Positions 46,671-55,953 of a stretch of 64,000 bases of DNA are shown here, one piece after another. The stretch is from NCBI GenBank assembly GCA_947491945.1, contig CANLLN010000001.1, forward strand, positions 406,209 through 470,208, written 5' to 3'. Numbering within the stretch: position 1 is the stretch's first letter; each line of letters starts with the position of its first letter. Below the pieces are notes generated by a model. The model searched no databases. It saw only the letters and a list, made by a program, of their open reading frames with translations, and had not been told where the DNA came from. The position numbers were made by a program, and so were the translations under genes. The stretch comes from an uncultured Carboxylicivirga sp. Lineage in GTDB: Bacteria > Bacteroidota > Bacteroidia > Bacteroidales > Marinilabiliaceae.

Positions 46671-47279
46671 ATGAGTGAATTAATAAGTCAGTATGGTCTT
46701 GAGGTAACGGGTACTGTGGCCTCTCTTGTTTATCTTTTTTATTCAATCCGTGAAAAAGTATGGCTGTGGCCCTGGGGTATCGTTGCCTCGGCGGTTTCGC
46801 TGCTGGTATTTTATCAGTCGGCGCTATATGCCGATATGGGTTTGCAGTTCTATTATGTGTCCATCAGTGCCTATGGCTGGTGGTACTGGATGAGTGGGCA
46901 GCCCGGAAAAGGCGCTTCCGATGTGCCGATCAGGCCTGTGGGTGGCCGTTTATTGCTTAAGCTACTGTTGATTGGTACAGCCATTTATCTGGTGCTGCTG
47001 TGGGCCTTATTAAAGCTACCGGCCATGGTGCATATTGCCAGCTCAGATATGCCATATCTGGATGCCTTTACAACGGCCGCATCGGTTATTGCTACCTGGA
47101 TGCTGGCTCGTAAGTATCTTCATCACTGGTTGTTTTGGATTGTGGTTGATCTGGTTTCCATGGGGATGTATATTTACAAAGGCTTGTATTTTTATAGTTT
47201 CCTGTTTTTGGTCTATACCATTGGTGCCGCAATGGGTTATTTCGAGTGGAAACGCAATATGAAACGCGATGCAGTATAA
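46671..47279 (+). CDS. pnuC: Nicotinamide riboside transporter PnuC
   Basis: 202 residues, about seven membrane segments. The signature SVSAYGWWYW-like SISAYGWWYWMSG (residues ~62-74) and the C-terminal FWIVVDLVSMGMYIYKGLYFYS carry the conserved Trp/Asp positions of PnuC. PnuC homologues may also carry thiamine (PnuT), but there is no TPP riboswitch here and the next gene is a NadR-type kinase, so nicotinamide riboside is the better substrate call. Overlaps that gene by 11 bp. Confidence 0.88.
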   Translation: MSELISQYGLEVTGTVASLVYLFYSIREKVWLWPWGIVASAVSLLVFYQSALYADMGLQFYYVSISAYGWWYWMSGQPGKGASDVPIRPVGGRLLLKLLLIGTAIYLVLLWALLKLPAMVHIASSDMPYLDAFTTAASVIATWMLARKYLHHWLFWIVVDLVSMGMYIYKGLYFYSFLFLVYTIGAAMGYFEWKRNMKRDAV

Positions 47280-47814
47280 CCGTCCCTATGTCATTGTTTT
47301 TACCGGACCCGAGTCAACGGCCAAGTCCACGGTGTCTAAAGCGGTGGCGCATCAGCTGAATGCATTCTGGGTGCCCGAGCATGCCCGTACCTATGTGGAA
47401 GGTTTAAACCGTTCCTATACTTTTGATGATGTGGAAGCCATTGCCAAGCTCCAGAAAGAAGCTTATGAAGAGGCCTTGCGAAGCAAAAAGGAGGTGATCG
47501 TTTTTGATACCTTTTTGATCATCACCAAAATATGGATGAAGGAGGTGTATGGTGAGGTGCCTCAATGGATTGATGCTTTCTTGCAATCCATGCATGTGGA
47601 TTTGCACCTCTTGTGTTATCCGGATATTGACTGGGTGGATGATGGGGTGCGCGAGAACAAGGATAAGCGTCATTATTTGTATGCCTGTTACGAGCAGGAA
47701 TTGAAGCATTATGGTTTTGATTATGCCCTTGTACGGGGCCAGGGAGAAGCACGGCGAGATGCCGCTTTACAGCATATTTATCAACACCTAAAGATAGTAG
47801 CCAGTTATGGGTAA
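47269..47814 (+). CDS. NadR-type ribosylnicotinamide kinase (P-loop ATPase)
   Basis: 181 residues. P-loop GPESTAKST at residues 13-21, then FWVPEHARTYVEGLNRSYTFDD, which matches the C-terminal kinase domain of NadR. The HTH and adenylyltransferase domains of full NadR are absent. It phosphorylates imported nicotinamide riboside, trapping it as NMN. Overlap with pnuC (11 bp) and cysE (8 bp) indicates one transcription unit. Confidence 0.85.
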   Translation: MQYNRPYVIVFTGPESTAKSTVSKAVAHQLNAFWVPEHARTYVEGLNRSYTFDDVEAIAKLQKEAYEEALRSKKEVIVFDTFLIITKIWMKEVYGEVPQWIDAFLQSMHVDLHLLCYPDIDWVDDGVRENKDKRHYLYACYEQELKHYGFDYALVRGQGEARRDAALQHIYQHLKIVASYG

Positions 47815-48730
47815 ACAAGATTTTGAAAGGATAAAAACGGCCATTGATGCTTTGTCAAGGGAAGAGAGTTTTAAAGGTGTATGTCATCCTCATTTCAAGG
47901 ATCACAAAATGCCGTCGATTCAGGCACTGGAGCAAATTGTGTCGCTTTCGCGCAAAATCCTGTTTCCGGGATATTTTGGTGACAGCTCCATACGCCCCGA
48001 TAGCCTGCGTTATTATATCGGTGTGAATACTGAAAATTTATTTTCCCTGCTGGCCGATCAAATATTTGCGGGTCTGTGTTTTGTGTGTGATACACCGGAA
48101 TCATTCGACCTGAATGAGCGCCGTCAGGTAGCCCATGACTATGCCGGACAATTTATTGAGGAGCTGCCTGAGATACGGCGTATGCTGGTGACTGATGTGG
48201 AAGCCGCTTACCTGGGCGATCCTGCAGCCCAAAGTAAGGGAGAAGTTATATTCTGTTATCCGGCCATCCGTGCTATTACGAATTACCGCATAGCGCACGC
48301 TCTACTGCGCATCGGAGTACCACTTATTCCCCGTATGATCAGCGAGATGGCACACTCCGAGACAGGAATTGATATTCATCCACGCGCCACCATTGGCACT
48401 TATTTTAGCATTGACCATGGCACCGGTGTGGTCATTGGTGCCACTTCCATTATTGGCAATAATGTTAAGCTGTTTCAGGGAGTTACCCTCGGAGCCAAAA
48501 GCTTTCCTTTGGATGGGGACGGGAATCCGATTAAGGGTATTCCGCGCCATCCTATCATAGAAGACAATGTGATTATCTACGCCCAGGCAACTATCCTGGG
48601 GCGCATTACCGTAGGTGCTAATGCAGTGATTGGGGGCAACGTATGGGTGACCAATACGGTGCCTGCCGGTACGAAAATAGTACAGTTTAAGCACCGCGAT
48701 CTGTTGTTTAACGAAGGTACAGGCATCTGA
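47807..48730 (+). CDS. cysE: Serine O-acetyltransferase
   Basis: 307 residues. A ~170-residue helical N-terminal domain precedes a left-handed beta-helix with hexapeptide repeats: HSETGIDIHPRATIG, FSIDHGTGVVIGATSIIGNNVKLFQGVTLGA and AVIGGNVWVTNTVPAGTKI. The His-Gly and Asp-His pairs of the active site are present. Makes O-acetylserine for cysteine. It is the longer EpsC/SatA-like form of the family. Last gene of the ctp-pnuC-nadR-cysE unit. Confidence 0.9.
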   Translation: MGKQDFERIKTAIDALSREESFKGVCHPHFKDHKMPSIQALEQIVSLSRKILFPGYFGDSSIRPDSLRYYIGVNTENLFSLLADQIFAGLCFVCDTPESFDLNERRQVAHDYAGQFIEELPEIRRMLVTDVEAAYLGDPAAQSKGEVIFCYPAIRAITNYRIAHALLRIGVPLIPRMISEMAHSETGIDIHPRATIGTYFSIDHGTGVVIGATSIIGNNVKLFQGVTLGAKSFPLDGDGNPIKGIPRHPIIEDNVIIYAQATILGRITVGANAVIGGNVWVTNTVPAGTKIVQFKHRDLLFNEGTGI

Positions 48731-48856
48731 TAAATCGCCTGAAATAAGGTTTTTATCAGCATTTCTACTGTCTTTACCAAATATGTATATCAATTAAACG
48801 ATTTATGCCGTATTTAATGTAAACTTGCGAGAAATCGGAAGAAATCATAATTTTTA

Positions 48857-48864
48857 TATATTTG
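48857..48864 (+). promoter_or_regulatory. -7 element (TATATTTG) of the siaB-siaC pair
   Basis: Perfect TAnnTTTG 22 bp before the start at 48886. Confidence 0.45.
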
Positions 48865-48885
48865 TAGGCAATTAGACCAATTGAA

Positions 48886-49434
48886 ATGGCTTTTGAATTA
48901 AAAAATTGGTATTTAGAGAAGAAGCAAGGCGATGTTATACTAGAATATAACGGCAGTATTACGCCGGAAGTTATTGCGGAGGCTTTGGAATCGATAGAGA
49001 AGAGTTTGAACCTGAAAAATGAAAAAAATCGCGTTCGAAAAAAAGTATATAATGTTTTTATAGAGAGTTTGCAGAATTTGTATCATCATGTTGATTATCC
49101 TCCGGTTTCGGCTCAGGTTGAGCAGAGTCCACGCTTTGGAATTATCATACTGAGCAAGGATGGTACTTTTTACCGTATTTCAACGGGCAATTTTGTAAAA
49201 AAAGAAAAATTAAATTACATTAAGGATCGTATTGATCAGGTTAATTCCCTGTCCGACGAAGAAGTTCGTATGTTATACAGGGATATTTTAAATAACGATG
49301 AGTATTCTGATAAAGGCGGGGGAGGCCTGGGGATGCTTGATATTGTTAGGAAAACAGGCAATAAGTTAGAGTATTATTTTTATCAATTTGATGATGAATA
49401 CATCTTTTTCTCGCTAGATGTATACATTAGTTAA
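48886..49434 (+). CDS. SiaB-family protein kinase
   Basis: 182 residues. GHKL-like features: an N-box-type segment VFIESLQNLYHHV (residues ~52-64) and a Gly-rich ATP-lid DKGGGGLGMLDIVRKTG (~144-160). This is the SiaB (DUF6272) family, which phosphorylates the partner SiaC. In Pseudomonas the SiaABCD switch controls c-di-GMP and aggregation; here the phosphatase SiaA and the cyclase SiaD are not in the neighbourhood. The SiaC gene follows 16 bp later. Confidence 0.8.
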   Translation: MAFELKNWYLEKKQGDVILEYNGSITPEVIAEALESIEKSLNLKNEKNRVRKKVYNVFIESLQNLYHHVDYPPVSAQVEQSPRFGIIILSKDGTFYRISTGNFVKKEKLNYIKDRIDQVNSLSDEEVRMLYRDILNNDEYSDKGGGGLGMLDIVRKTGNKLEYYFYQFDDEYIFFSLDVYIS

Positions 49435-49450
49435 CTGCATAGCTACGAGT

Positions 49451-49831
49451 ATGGAAACAATAATTCGTGAGGGAAGTCCTAAAACACCTTTTGTAAGGCT
49501 GGACGGAGAGAAAGGAGTGGTTGAAATAAAGGGCCGCTCTATTCCTGAAAATTCTGTTGAGTTTTACAAGCCAATCATCGACTGGCTGGAGAAGTTTGGT
49601 GATTCACCGTCAGATGAAACCAATGTAAATATTCAGTTGGAGTATTTTAACACCAGTTCGTCAAAATGTATCCTGGATATTTTCAAACGCCTTGAGCTGA
49701 TTCATAAAAAGGGTCATCCGGTGGAGATCAACTGGTATTACGAAGAAGATGATGAAGATATGTTTGAGGCTGGTGAGGATTATCAGTCAATTATCAATAT
49801 TCCCTTTAAAATGATTGAGATGGAAGAATAA
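49451..49831 (+). CDS. SiaC-family regulatory phosphoprotein (DUF1987)
   Basis: 126 residues from the ATG at 49451. Contains EYFNTSSSKCILDIF with T68, the position corresponding to the threonine phosphorylated by SiaB in Pseudomonas SiaC. A STAS-like alpha/beta fold is expected. Its phosphorylation state would decide binding to an effector that is not encoded nearby. The acidic DEDDEDM-like loop (residues ~104-113) is typical. Confidence 0.82.
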   Translation: METIIREGSPKTPFVRLDGEKGVVEIKGRSIPENSVEFYKPIIDWLEKFGDSPSDETNVNIQLEYFNTSSSKCILDIFKRLELIHKKGHPVEINWYYEEDDEDMFEAGEDYQSIINIPFKMIEMEE

Positions 49832-49849
49832 TACGCCGAATAATATTTG

Positions 49850-49888
49850 AAAAAGGCTGGGTGACCGTTGTGTTGCTCAGCCTTTTTT
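49850..49888. terminator. Bidirectional terminator between siaC and the ABC transporter gene
   Basis: AAAAAGGCTG pairs with CAGCCTTTTTT. The right arm overlaps the stop codon of the leftward ABC gene (49879-49877). Confidence 0.7.
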
Positions 49889-52800
49889 CTTGTCCTTAAA
49901 GTACCAACCAGCCTTTGTTTTGGCAGAGAAGAGGGCTGGCAGTGCCCGCAGGTAAAGTGTTGCAAACAAAAAGAGGTTGATCAGCCATATAACAATGGCA
50001 TTGGCGGTAAAAGTGCTGAGGTGGTGCTGGCCGATGCGCTTTGTGGGCGATATAAAATGTGCCCTTAAACATTTGCTTTGCGGATCCTGATAGATAGGAT
50101 CCATCTTTTGCCACAGCTCCCCATTGTACTCAATAATCTTATTGGAGAAAAAATTATTGGAGTTGGTAACAAAGCGCTCCAGGTCGGCATTGTGATGCTT
50201 GTTTTTATTGGCAATAAATGCACGGCGTTCAGCATCTGTTTTTGTCATTTCCTTAATCTTATCATCCAGCTGCTGATCCGATTGATTATACAGTGCCTTA
50301 TAGTAATTTTTTAAGGTTTCGATATAGTCAAAGGCGGCTGTCAGATCCTCATCGCCCAGTGCCTTCGTGGGTAATAGTACCTTATCAGCAACCCGCCCCG
50401 GATAGAGTGTGTGGTGCTTTTCAATTTCTTTGTTAAACAAGTGTAGCGAGTAGTTGCGACGCTCTGTAATGCTGTCATTGTCCAATGTTTTGTTGTTGGC
50501 AATGCTTTGAAGATGATTGTATAAGGCTGGTATCCAAAAGTCCTTCCGGTACTTGGCCTGGCTTTTTAATTTTTCGTAGGGATAAAAAGTTTTGCCATAG
50601 GCATTGTTGGTAAATTGCTCTACGGCAAGGGCTTCAAAAGCCCAACGGGCGGTTATTATTTCGCCATATAAAGGTATTTTTTCCGGGCTCGATAGTCTTG
50701 GGTTGAGGCGATCGAAGCTGATAAATACCCCGCTTAAAATAAGTTGGGGGATGATAAGGAATGGGATGGATATGTAAATATTAACGGTTTTCTTAAAGGT
50801 ATCGGAAATGTTAAGTCCCAAAATGTTGGCAAATACCGAGCAGCTAAAGAGGATGAACCAGTATTGCAGGAACATGCCATGCAAATCGATAATGGTGTTG
50901 CCAATGAGTACAAACAGTGCCGACTGTATGGCGGATATACCACATAGGATAAATAGTTTGGATAGCAGGTAGCTGAGGCGGCTGAGGTTCAGGAAAGACT
51001 CACGCCGTTTGATCTTTCGATCGTTAATAATCTCTTCAGCACTGACTGTAAGGCCCACAAAAAGCGCGATTATAACCGCAATAATGATATAAACCGTAAC
51101 ATTCGGATTCTTCGAAAAATGATAGATGGCTGCCTTGCTTTGATCCACATCGTAGTAGCGTATGATGCTGGCCAGTAGTAGTGCTAATACAGGTGTTTCC
51201 AGTAGGTTGATAAGTAAATACTGGGTGTTGGCCAGCTTCGAGGCGATATCACGCTTCATAAAAATCCAAAGCTGCTTCAGTCGTTTGGGTATCTGAAAAC
51301 TTACTTTGGGCAGCGTGTTGTGTTCCGATGGAGTGGGTTCGTGAGCTTCCCATCCCTCATGAAATAGCTGATACCACTCATGAGGGGCGATGCGACGCGT
51401 TTGTGTGAAGTTACCATATTCGTCCAGCACCTGGGAGTTAACAATGTTTAGCACCTGTTCCACATTTACATTACCGCAGGTGGGGCATTCGCTTTCATCG
51501 CGGTTGGCATGGTTGATGCACGCCTTAAAGTAATTCACACTTTCCACCGGGTCGCCGTTGTAGATCAGGTAGCCACCTGTGTCGAGCACAATCAACTGAT
51601 TAAACATCTTAAATATATCGGACGATGGCTGATGAATCACCACAAATACCAGCTTTCCCTTAATGGACAATTCTTTGAGCAGGTCGATAATATTGTCCGA
51701 GTCACGCGATGATAAACCGGAGGTGGGCTCGTCCAGAAAGAGGATAGACGGCTCACGAATAAGCTCCAGGGCGATGTTAAGTCGTTTGCGTTGTCCACCG
51801 CTTATCTTCTTATTCAGTGGGCTACCCACCTTCATAAATCGTATCTCGTAAAGTCCCAGCGATTGCAATAGCTTTAGTACTTTGCGCTTTATTTGGTATT
51901 CCGGCAGGTTATCAAAGCAAAGGCAGGCGTTGTAATACAGGTTTTCGTAAACGGTTAAGTCCTCCATTAGCAAATCGTCCTGCGCCACATAGCCTATAAG
52001 GCCTTTGGTCCGATCCAGGTTGTTGTGTACATCAATATCGTTGATGTAAACGTGACCGTTGCTGGGCTTGTTGATACCGCTCAATACATTCACCAGTGTG
52101 CTTTTACCGGCGCCGCTGGAGCCCATGATGCCCACTAACTTACCCGATTTGGAGGCAAAGGAAGTTTTGTGCAGGCCAATGGCACGTTTGCTAAAATAAT
52201 ACTCTACGTTTTCGCAGCGAAAGTCAATTTCATTCCCAGCGTTATCGCGCACAAACTGACTGAAAATATCACTGTAGAAAATGGTGTTTATGAGCTTATT
52301 GCGCAGTGAGCTGCCAGGATTCAGTATCTGAACGCGCCCCTCGTTAATCAGCTGGCCATTCATGCTTAAATCCATGTAGCCCTTAAAGCGAAAGGCAAAA
52401 AGATTGACTGATTGCAGGTGGATCACACGCAGCTCGCCTTTCAGGTTTTCCCAATACAGATGCTTTACATTGGCAGGGGGTATGGGATTGCTGTTGACAA
52501 GGAGTATATTGCCCGATTCCGGTAGCTCAGAAAAAGGACGGGTGATGAATTTTATTATGGATTGGTACTCGTCCTCAGGTAGGTTAAAGGTTTGTGCTAC
52601 GGTAATGATAAATTCACGCTCGTAGTCACTCATTTCAATGTCGATATTCAGGAACTCAACTAGCTGAACCAATACAATAAGCTTCTGATAATAGGTCAGT
52701 GCCTCATTGATGCCGGTGGCTATTTTTAGTACCTTTACCGAGCTGGCAGCATGTCGCTTATGAAATTTATCCTTGTCCGATAAGCGCTGCTCATGCTCTT

Positions 52801-52963
52801 CCTGAAGCCGGTCGAACAGGTTAAGGTACTCATCAACAAGCTGGGAGTTCAGTTGCTGATTGAGCAATGACTTAACGATGATGCGCCGTGATTTGATCTC
52901 GGTGCGAGGAAAGGCGATGAGCGCAAATAGCTGAATCAGGGCTTTTAATATCTCTTCGCTCAT
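49877..52963 (-). CDS. Large ABC transporter: TerB-like N-terminus, ATPase and ABC-2 (ABCG-type) membrane domain
   Basis: 1028 residues. Residues 1-145 are a helical TerB-like domain. Residues ~245-470 are the ABC ATPase: Walker A GSSGAGKST (281-289), signature SGGQRKRLN, Walker B LFLDEPTSGL and switch His in VIHQPSS. A Cys pair (SECPTCGN) lies just after the ATPase. The C-terminal half has six membrane segments in two groups with a long soluble loop (PGRVADKVLL ...), as in ABC-2/ABCG half-transporters. Exported substrate is unknown. The small secreted protein gene upstream (56-bp gap) may be cotranscribed. Confidence 0.8.
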   Translation of the reverse strand: MSEEILKALIQLFALIAFPRTEIKSRRIIVKSLLNQQLNSQLVDEYLNLFDRLQEEHEQRLSDKDKFHKRHAASSVKVLKIATGINEALTYYQKLIVLVQLVEFLNIDIEMSDYEREFIITVAQTFNLPEDEYQSIIKFITRPFSELPESGNILLVNSNPIPPANVKHLYWENLKGELRVIHLQSVNLFAFRFKGYMDLSMNGQLINEGRVQILNPGSSLRNKLINTIFYSDIFSQFVRDNAGNEIDFRCENVEYYFSKRAIGLHKTSFASKSGKLVGIMGSSGAGKSTLVNVLSGINKPSNGHVYINDIDVHNNLDRTKGLIGYVAQDDLLMEDLTVYENLYYNACLCFDNLPEYQIKRKVLKLLQSLGLYEIRFMKVGSPLNKKISGGQRKRLNIALELIREPSILFLDEPTSGLSSRDSDNIIDLLKELSIKGKLVFVVIHQPSSDIFKMFNQLIVLDTGGYLIYNGDPVESVNYFKACINHANRDESECPTCGNVNVEQVLNIVNSQVLDEYGNFTQTRRIAPHEWYQLFHEGWEAHEPTPSEHNTLPKVSFQIPKRLKQLWIFMKRDIASKLANTQYLLINLLETPVLALLLASIIRYYDVDQSKAAIYHFSKNPNVTVYIIIAVIIALFVGLTVSAEEIINDRKIKRRESFLNLSRLSYLLSKLFILCGISAIQSALFVLIGNTIIDLHGMFLQYWFILFSCSVFANILGLNISDTFKKTVNIYISIPFLIIPQLILSGVFISFDRLNPRLSSPEKIPLYGEIITARWAFEALAVEQFTNNAYGKTFYPYEKLKSQAKYRKDFWIPALYNHLQSIANNKTLDNDSITERRNYSLHLFNKEIEKHHTLYPGRVADKVLLPTKALGDEDLTAAFDYIETLKNYYKALYNQSDQQLDDKIKEMTKTDAERRAFIANKNKHHNADLERFVTNSNNFFSNKIIEYNGELWQKMDPIYQDPQSKCLRAHFISPTKRIGQHHLSTFTANAIVIWLINLFLFATLYLRALPALFSAKTKAGWYFKDKKKG

Positions 52964-53019
52964 ACACTCATCAACTTAAGGTTTCGGTAATGCGGTAAGG
53001 CACCCTTGCTCATCGCTTT

Positions 53020-53454
53020 CTATGCCTCTTCAATGCTTTTAAAGCCAATCATTAGCATGGCAATGCCCGAAGTGGATTTTTCGGGGTTAAGACGTGCTTC
53101 TACGATGCATTCCACTGAGCCTTCTACCTTAAAATCCCAGGCTCCGGTAGCTTCATAATCTTCATTGGTAAACAGTAGATTGCGATCTTTGTCGTAAATG
53201 GAGAAAAGAATATTATTGTCCTGATGGCTGCACGCCACCACACGGTATAAACTGCCTGAAAAAAAGGTGGTGTGAAACTCGGCTACCTCATCGCCGGTGA
53301 GAAATGCTCTGAAAGGTTGACCGCTGGCTACAAAAGGAGATTTTAGCTGGTTGATGCAATTGCTGAATAACACATCTTCTTGCGAGTTTAATTTCAGTGG
53401 CGACGCTAGTGTAAGCAAGGCCAGTAACAAGAATAATAGCGAGTGCTTCTTCAT
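53020..53454 (-). CDS. Small secreted protein of unknown function
   Basis: 144 residues with a signal peptide (MKKHSLLFLLLALLTLASPL). The mature part is beta-rich (YRVVACSHQDNNILFSIYDKDRNLLFTN) and contains two Cys. It resembles short periplasmic proteins found beside ABC transporters in Bacteroidota, but I cannot name a family. Same strand and just upstream of the 1028-residue ABC protein. Confidence 0.65.
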   Translation of the reverse strand: MKKHSLLFLLLALLTLASPLKLNSQEDVLFSNCINQLKSPFVASGQPFRAFLTGDEVAEFHTTFFSGSLYRVVACSHQDNNILFSIYDKDRNLLFTNEDYEATGAWDFKVEGSVECIVEARLNPEKSTSGIAMLMIGFKSIEEA

Positions 53455-53608
53455 CTTAAGGTTGTTTAATTGAGGTTTAACAGGTTCAAAATTTTCAGAA
53501 AGATATTCAAAAACTGCTAATTATTAATATCGGCGGCTCAAAAAAATTAAAAAATCATAATTATTTATGCTAATAAATCACAAAATTTTAATTTCTGTTT
53601 ACCAATTT

Positions 53609-53616
53609 TATCTTTG
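53609..53616 (+). promoter_or_regulatory. -7 element (TATCTTTG) upstream of the S9 peptidase
   Basis: Perfect TAnnTTTG about 113 bp before the start at 53729, giving a leader of roughly 105 nt that is AT-rich and otherwise featureless. Confidence 0.4.
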
Positions 53617-53728
53617 TCATTGTTTAATTAACAGATTATTGCCAATTATGCGCCGCTTGAATAACGCTTGGGAGATGGACTTAATTGTGCGTGCGTAAAT
53701 TATTATTATAACAATAAATAAACAAATA

Positions 53729-55861
53729 ATGAAAAGAGCTTTCTTAATGATGGTCGCTGTTATGATGCTGGTTTCGGCAAGTGCACAGTTGACTTTAGAG
53801 GATGTGATACACGGGGGCGAATCCTTTTTTAAGTATTATCCGCGTGCCCTGAATGTGGGTTTTAAAGGAGATGCTAATTTGTTGGTACATCAGCGTCGCG
53901 ATTCTGTGTTTACTCAGTCCTTCAACAGTGATGAGCAGGAGTTTTTATTTGATGTCAAACACTTGAGTGGTATTCTTGAGAAGGCCGGACATGATGCCCT
54001 GAAGCGCCTGCCGCGTTTGAGTTGGGACGATCAAAGTCATATTTCTTTTGTTACAAGTGCTGGATATTATACACTGGATGTTGCTAATGAGGAGCTAATG
54101 ATGTTTGTGCCGCGTGCCGAAGGAGGTGCCAACTATGATTTAAATAAAGATGTGGCTGCCCTTGCTTATACTGTTGATAATAATTTGTATATAAATAAGG
54201 GCGAACAGGTTATTTCTGTTGCATCCGATGAAAATAACGAAGTAATTTTTGGTCATACGGTGCATCGTAACGAGTTTGGCATCAATAAAGGAACTTTCTG
54301 GTCGCCCAATGGTGAGTGCCTGGCATTTTACCGCGAGGATAACACCATGGTTACGGATTATCCATTGGTGGATGTGGATCAGCGGGTGGCTAAGCTTGAG
54401 AATATCAAATATCCTATGGCTGGTATGGAGAGTCATCAGGTTACCGTAGGGGTTTATAACCTGGCAAAGAAGACTACGGTATATCTGAAGACTGGCGCGC
54501 CTGAAGATCGCTTCTTCACCAATGTTTGTTGGACACCTGATAACCGCTACCTGATGATCGCAGAGCTCAACAGGGGTCAGAATCATATGCAGTTGAAAAA
54601 ATATGATGCCGCAACGGGCGATTGTGTGGCTACTTTGTTTGAAGAAAAAGATGAAAGATGGACCGAGCCACAGCATCCCGCCTTGTTCATCCCCAATAAA
54701 AAAGGAGATTTTATCTGGCAAAGCATGCGCGATGGCTATAACCACCTCTACGTCTATGGTATTGATGGTAAGCTAAAGAAGCAGTTGACGCAAGGCGATT
54801 GGGAAGTGACCAATGTGCTTGGCTTCGATAAGGCAGCGAAAAATTTGTTCATCGAAACTACCCGGGAAAGTGCTATAGAGCGGCACGTGTATAAACTTAG
54901 TCTGGCATCGGGTAAGATGGTGCGCATCACGCGTGAGCCCGGTGTGCATCGTGTTCAGGTCAGCAAGGATGGTCGCTATGCACTAACCACTTTTTCATCT
55001 CTCGATGTGCCTTCCAAAACTAACCTTAACGACACACGAGGACGTCATATTCGTACTTTGCAAACGGTGGATAATCCCTATAAAGACATTGAGACCGGCA
55101 AGGTTGAGTTGCTGAAGCTCAAAACCAAAGACGGACAGTTCGATTTGAATGCCCGCATGGTGTTGCCCGTGAACTTTGATCCGCAAAAGAAATATCCTGT
55201 GATTGTGTATGTGTATGGCGGACCGCATTCGCAGATGGTGCAAAACCGTTGGCTGGGTGGTGCACGCGGATGGCAGCTGTACATGGCCCAACAGGGATAT
55301 ATTGCATTTACGCTTGATAACCGGGGGACCGCAAACCGTGGCAAGGAATTCGCTCAGGCCATTCATCGTCAGCTGGGGCAGGCTGAGGTGGAAGATCAGA
55401 TGCAAGGCATTGCCTACTTGAAGTCATTGCCTTATGTGGATGCCGGACGTATTGGCGTGCATGGCTGGAGCTATGGTGGTTTTATGACCATTTCAATGAT
55501 GACGCAGCATCCCGAGGTATTTAAAGTAGGAGTAGCCGGCGGACCGGTTATCGACTGGAAATACTATGAAATTATGTACGGCGAGCGCTACATGGATACG
55601 CCGGAGGAAAATCCGGAAGGCTATGAGCAGGCCAATCTGACTACCAAGGTGGATCAGCTGGAGGGGCGTCTGCTGGTTATTCACGGTGCCATCGACCCGG
55701 TGGTGGTGTGGCAGCACAGTCTGGCTTTTGTTCGGGCTTGTGTTGAAAATCGTGTGCAGCTCGATTACTTCCCGTATCCGCGGCACGAGCACAACGTGTT
55801 GGGCAAGGATCGTATTCATTTAATGGAGAAGGTGAGCCGTTATTTTGAGGACTTTTTATAA
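53729..55861 (+). CDS. S9 family peptidase (dipeptidyl-peptidase IV-like)
   Basis: 710 residues. Signal peptide MKRAFLMMVAVMMLVSASAQ. Residues ~40-440 form the beta-propeller with WD/PD40-like blades (FWSPNGECLAFYREDN, CWTPDNRYLMIAEL). Residues ~470-710 are the alpha/beta hydrolase: nucleophile Ser in HGWSYGGFM, Asp in GAIDPVVVW and His in PRHEHNV. The YGGPHSQMV segment and the YGGF-type loop fit DPP IV. Periplasmic removal of X-Pro dipeptides is likely. Single gene with a strong terminator. Confidence 0.9.
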   Translation: MKRAFLMMVAVMMLVSASAQLTLEDVIHGGESFFKYYPRALNVGFKGDANLLVHQRRDSVFTQSFNSDEQEFLFDVKHLSGILEKAGHDALKRLPRLSWDDQSHISFVTSAGYYTLDVANEELMMFVPRAEGGANYDLNKDVAALAYTVDNNLYINKGEQVISVASDENNEVIFGHTVHRNEFGINKGTFWSPNGECLAFYREDNTMVTDYPLVDVDQRVAKLENIKYPMAGMESHQVTVGVYNLAKKTTVYLKTGAPEDRFFTNVCWTPDNRYLMIAELNRGQNHMQLKKYDAATGDCVATLFEEKDERWTEPQHPALFIPNKKGDFIWQSMRDGYNHLYVYGIDGKLKKQLTQGDWEVTNVLGFDKAAKNLFIETTRESAIERHVYKLSLASGKMVRITREPGVHRVQVSKDGRYALTTFSSLDVPSKTNLNDTRGRHIRTLQTVDNPYKDIETGKVELLKLKTKDGQFDLNARMVLPVNFDPQKKYPVIVYVYGGPHSQMVQNRWLGGARGWQLYMAQQGYIAFTLDNRGTANRGKEFAQAIHRQLGQAEVEDQMQGIAYLKSLPYVDAGRIGVHGWSYGGFMTISMMTQHPEVFKVGVAGGPVIDWKYYEIMYGERYMDTPEENPEGYEQANLTTKVDQLEGRLLVIHGAIDPVVVWQHSLAFVRACVENRVQLDYFPYPRHEHNVLGKDRIHLMEKVSRYFEDFL

Positions 55862-55876
55862 CCCGCAGCATAAAAT

Positions 55877-55918
55877 AAAAATATGCCTGACTAGCAATCG
55901 CTGGTCAGGCATATTTTT
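55877..55918 (+). terminator. Terminator of the S9 peptidase gene
   Basis: An 18-bp stem (ATATGCCTGACTAGC with GCTGGTCAGGCATAT plus A/T pairs) and T-run. Confidence 0.8.
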
Positions 55919-55925
55919 TAGGTCA

Positions 55926-55947
55926 TAAAAAAAGCCGCTTGCGCGGC
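55926..55947 (-). terminator. Terminator of the STAS gene
   Basis: Minus strand GCCGC-GCAA-GCGGC followed by seven T, just after the STAS stop. Confidence 0.75.
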
Positions 55948-55953
55948 CTGGTT

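Noticed and set aside
46600..46671. TPP riboswitch before pnuC
   Set aside because: No TPP-box pattern; the gap is only 23 bp and the neighbour is a NadR-type kinase.
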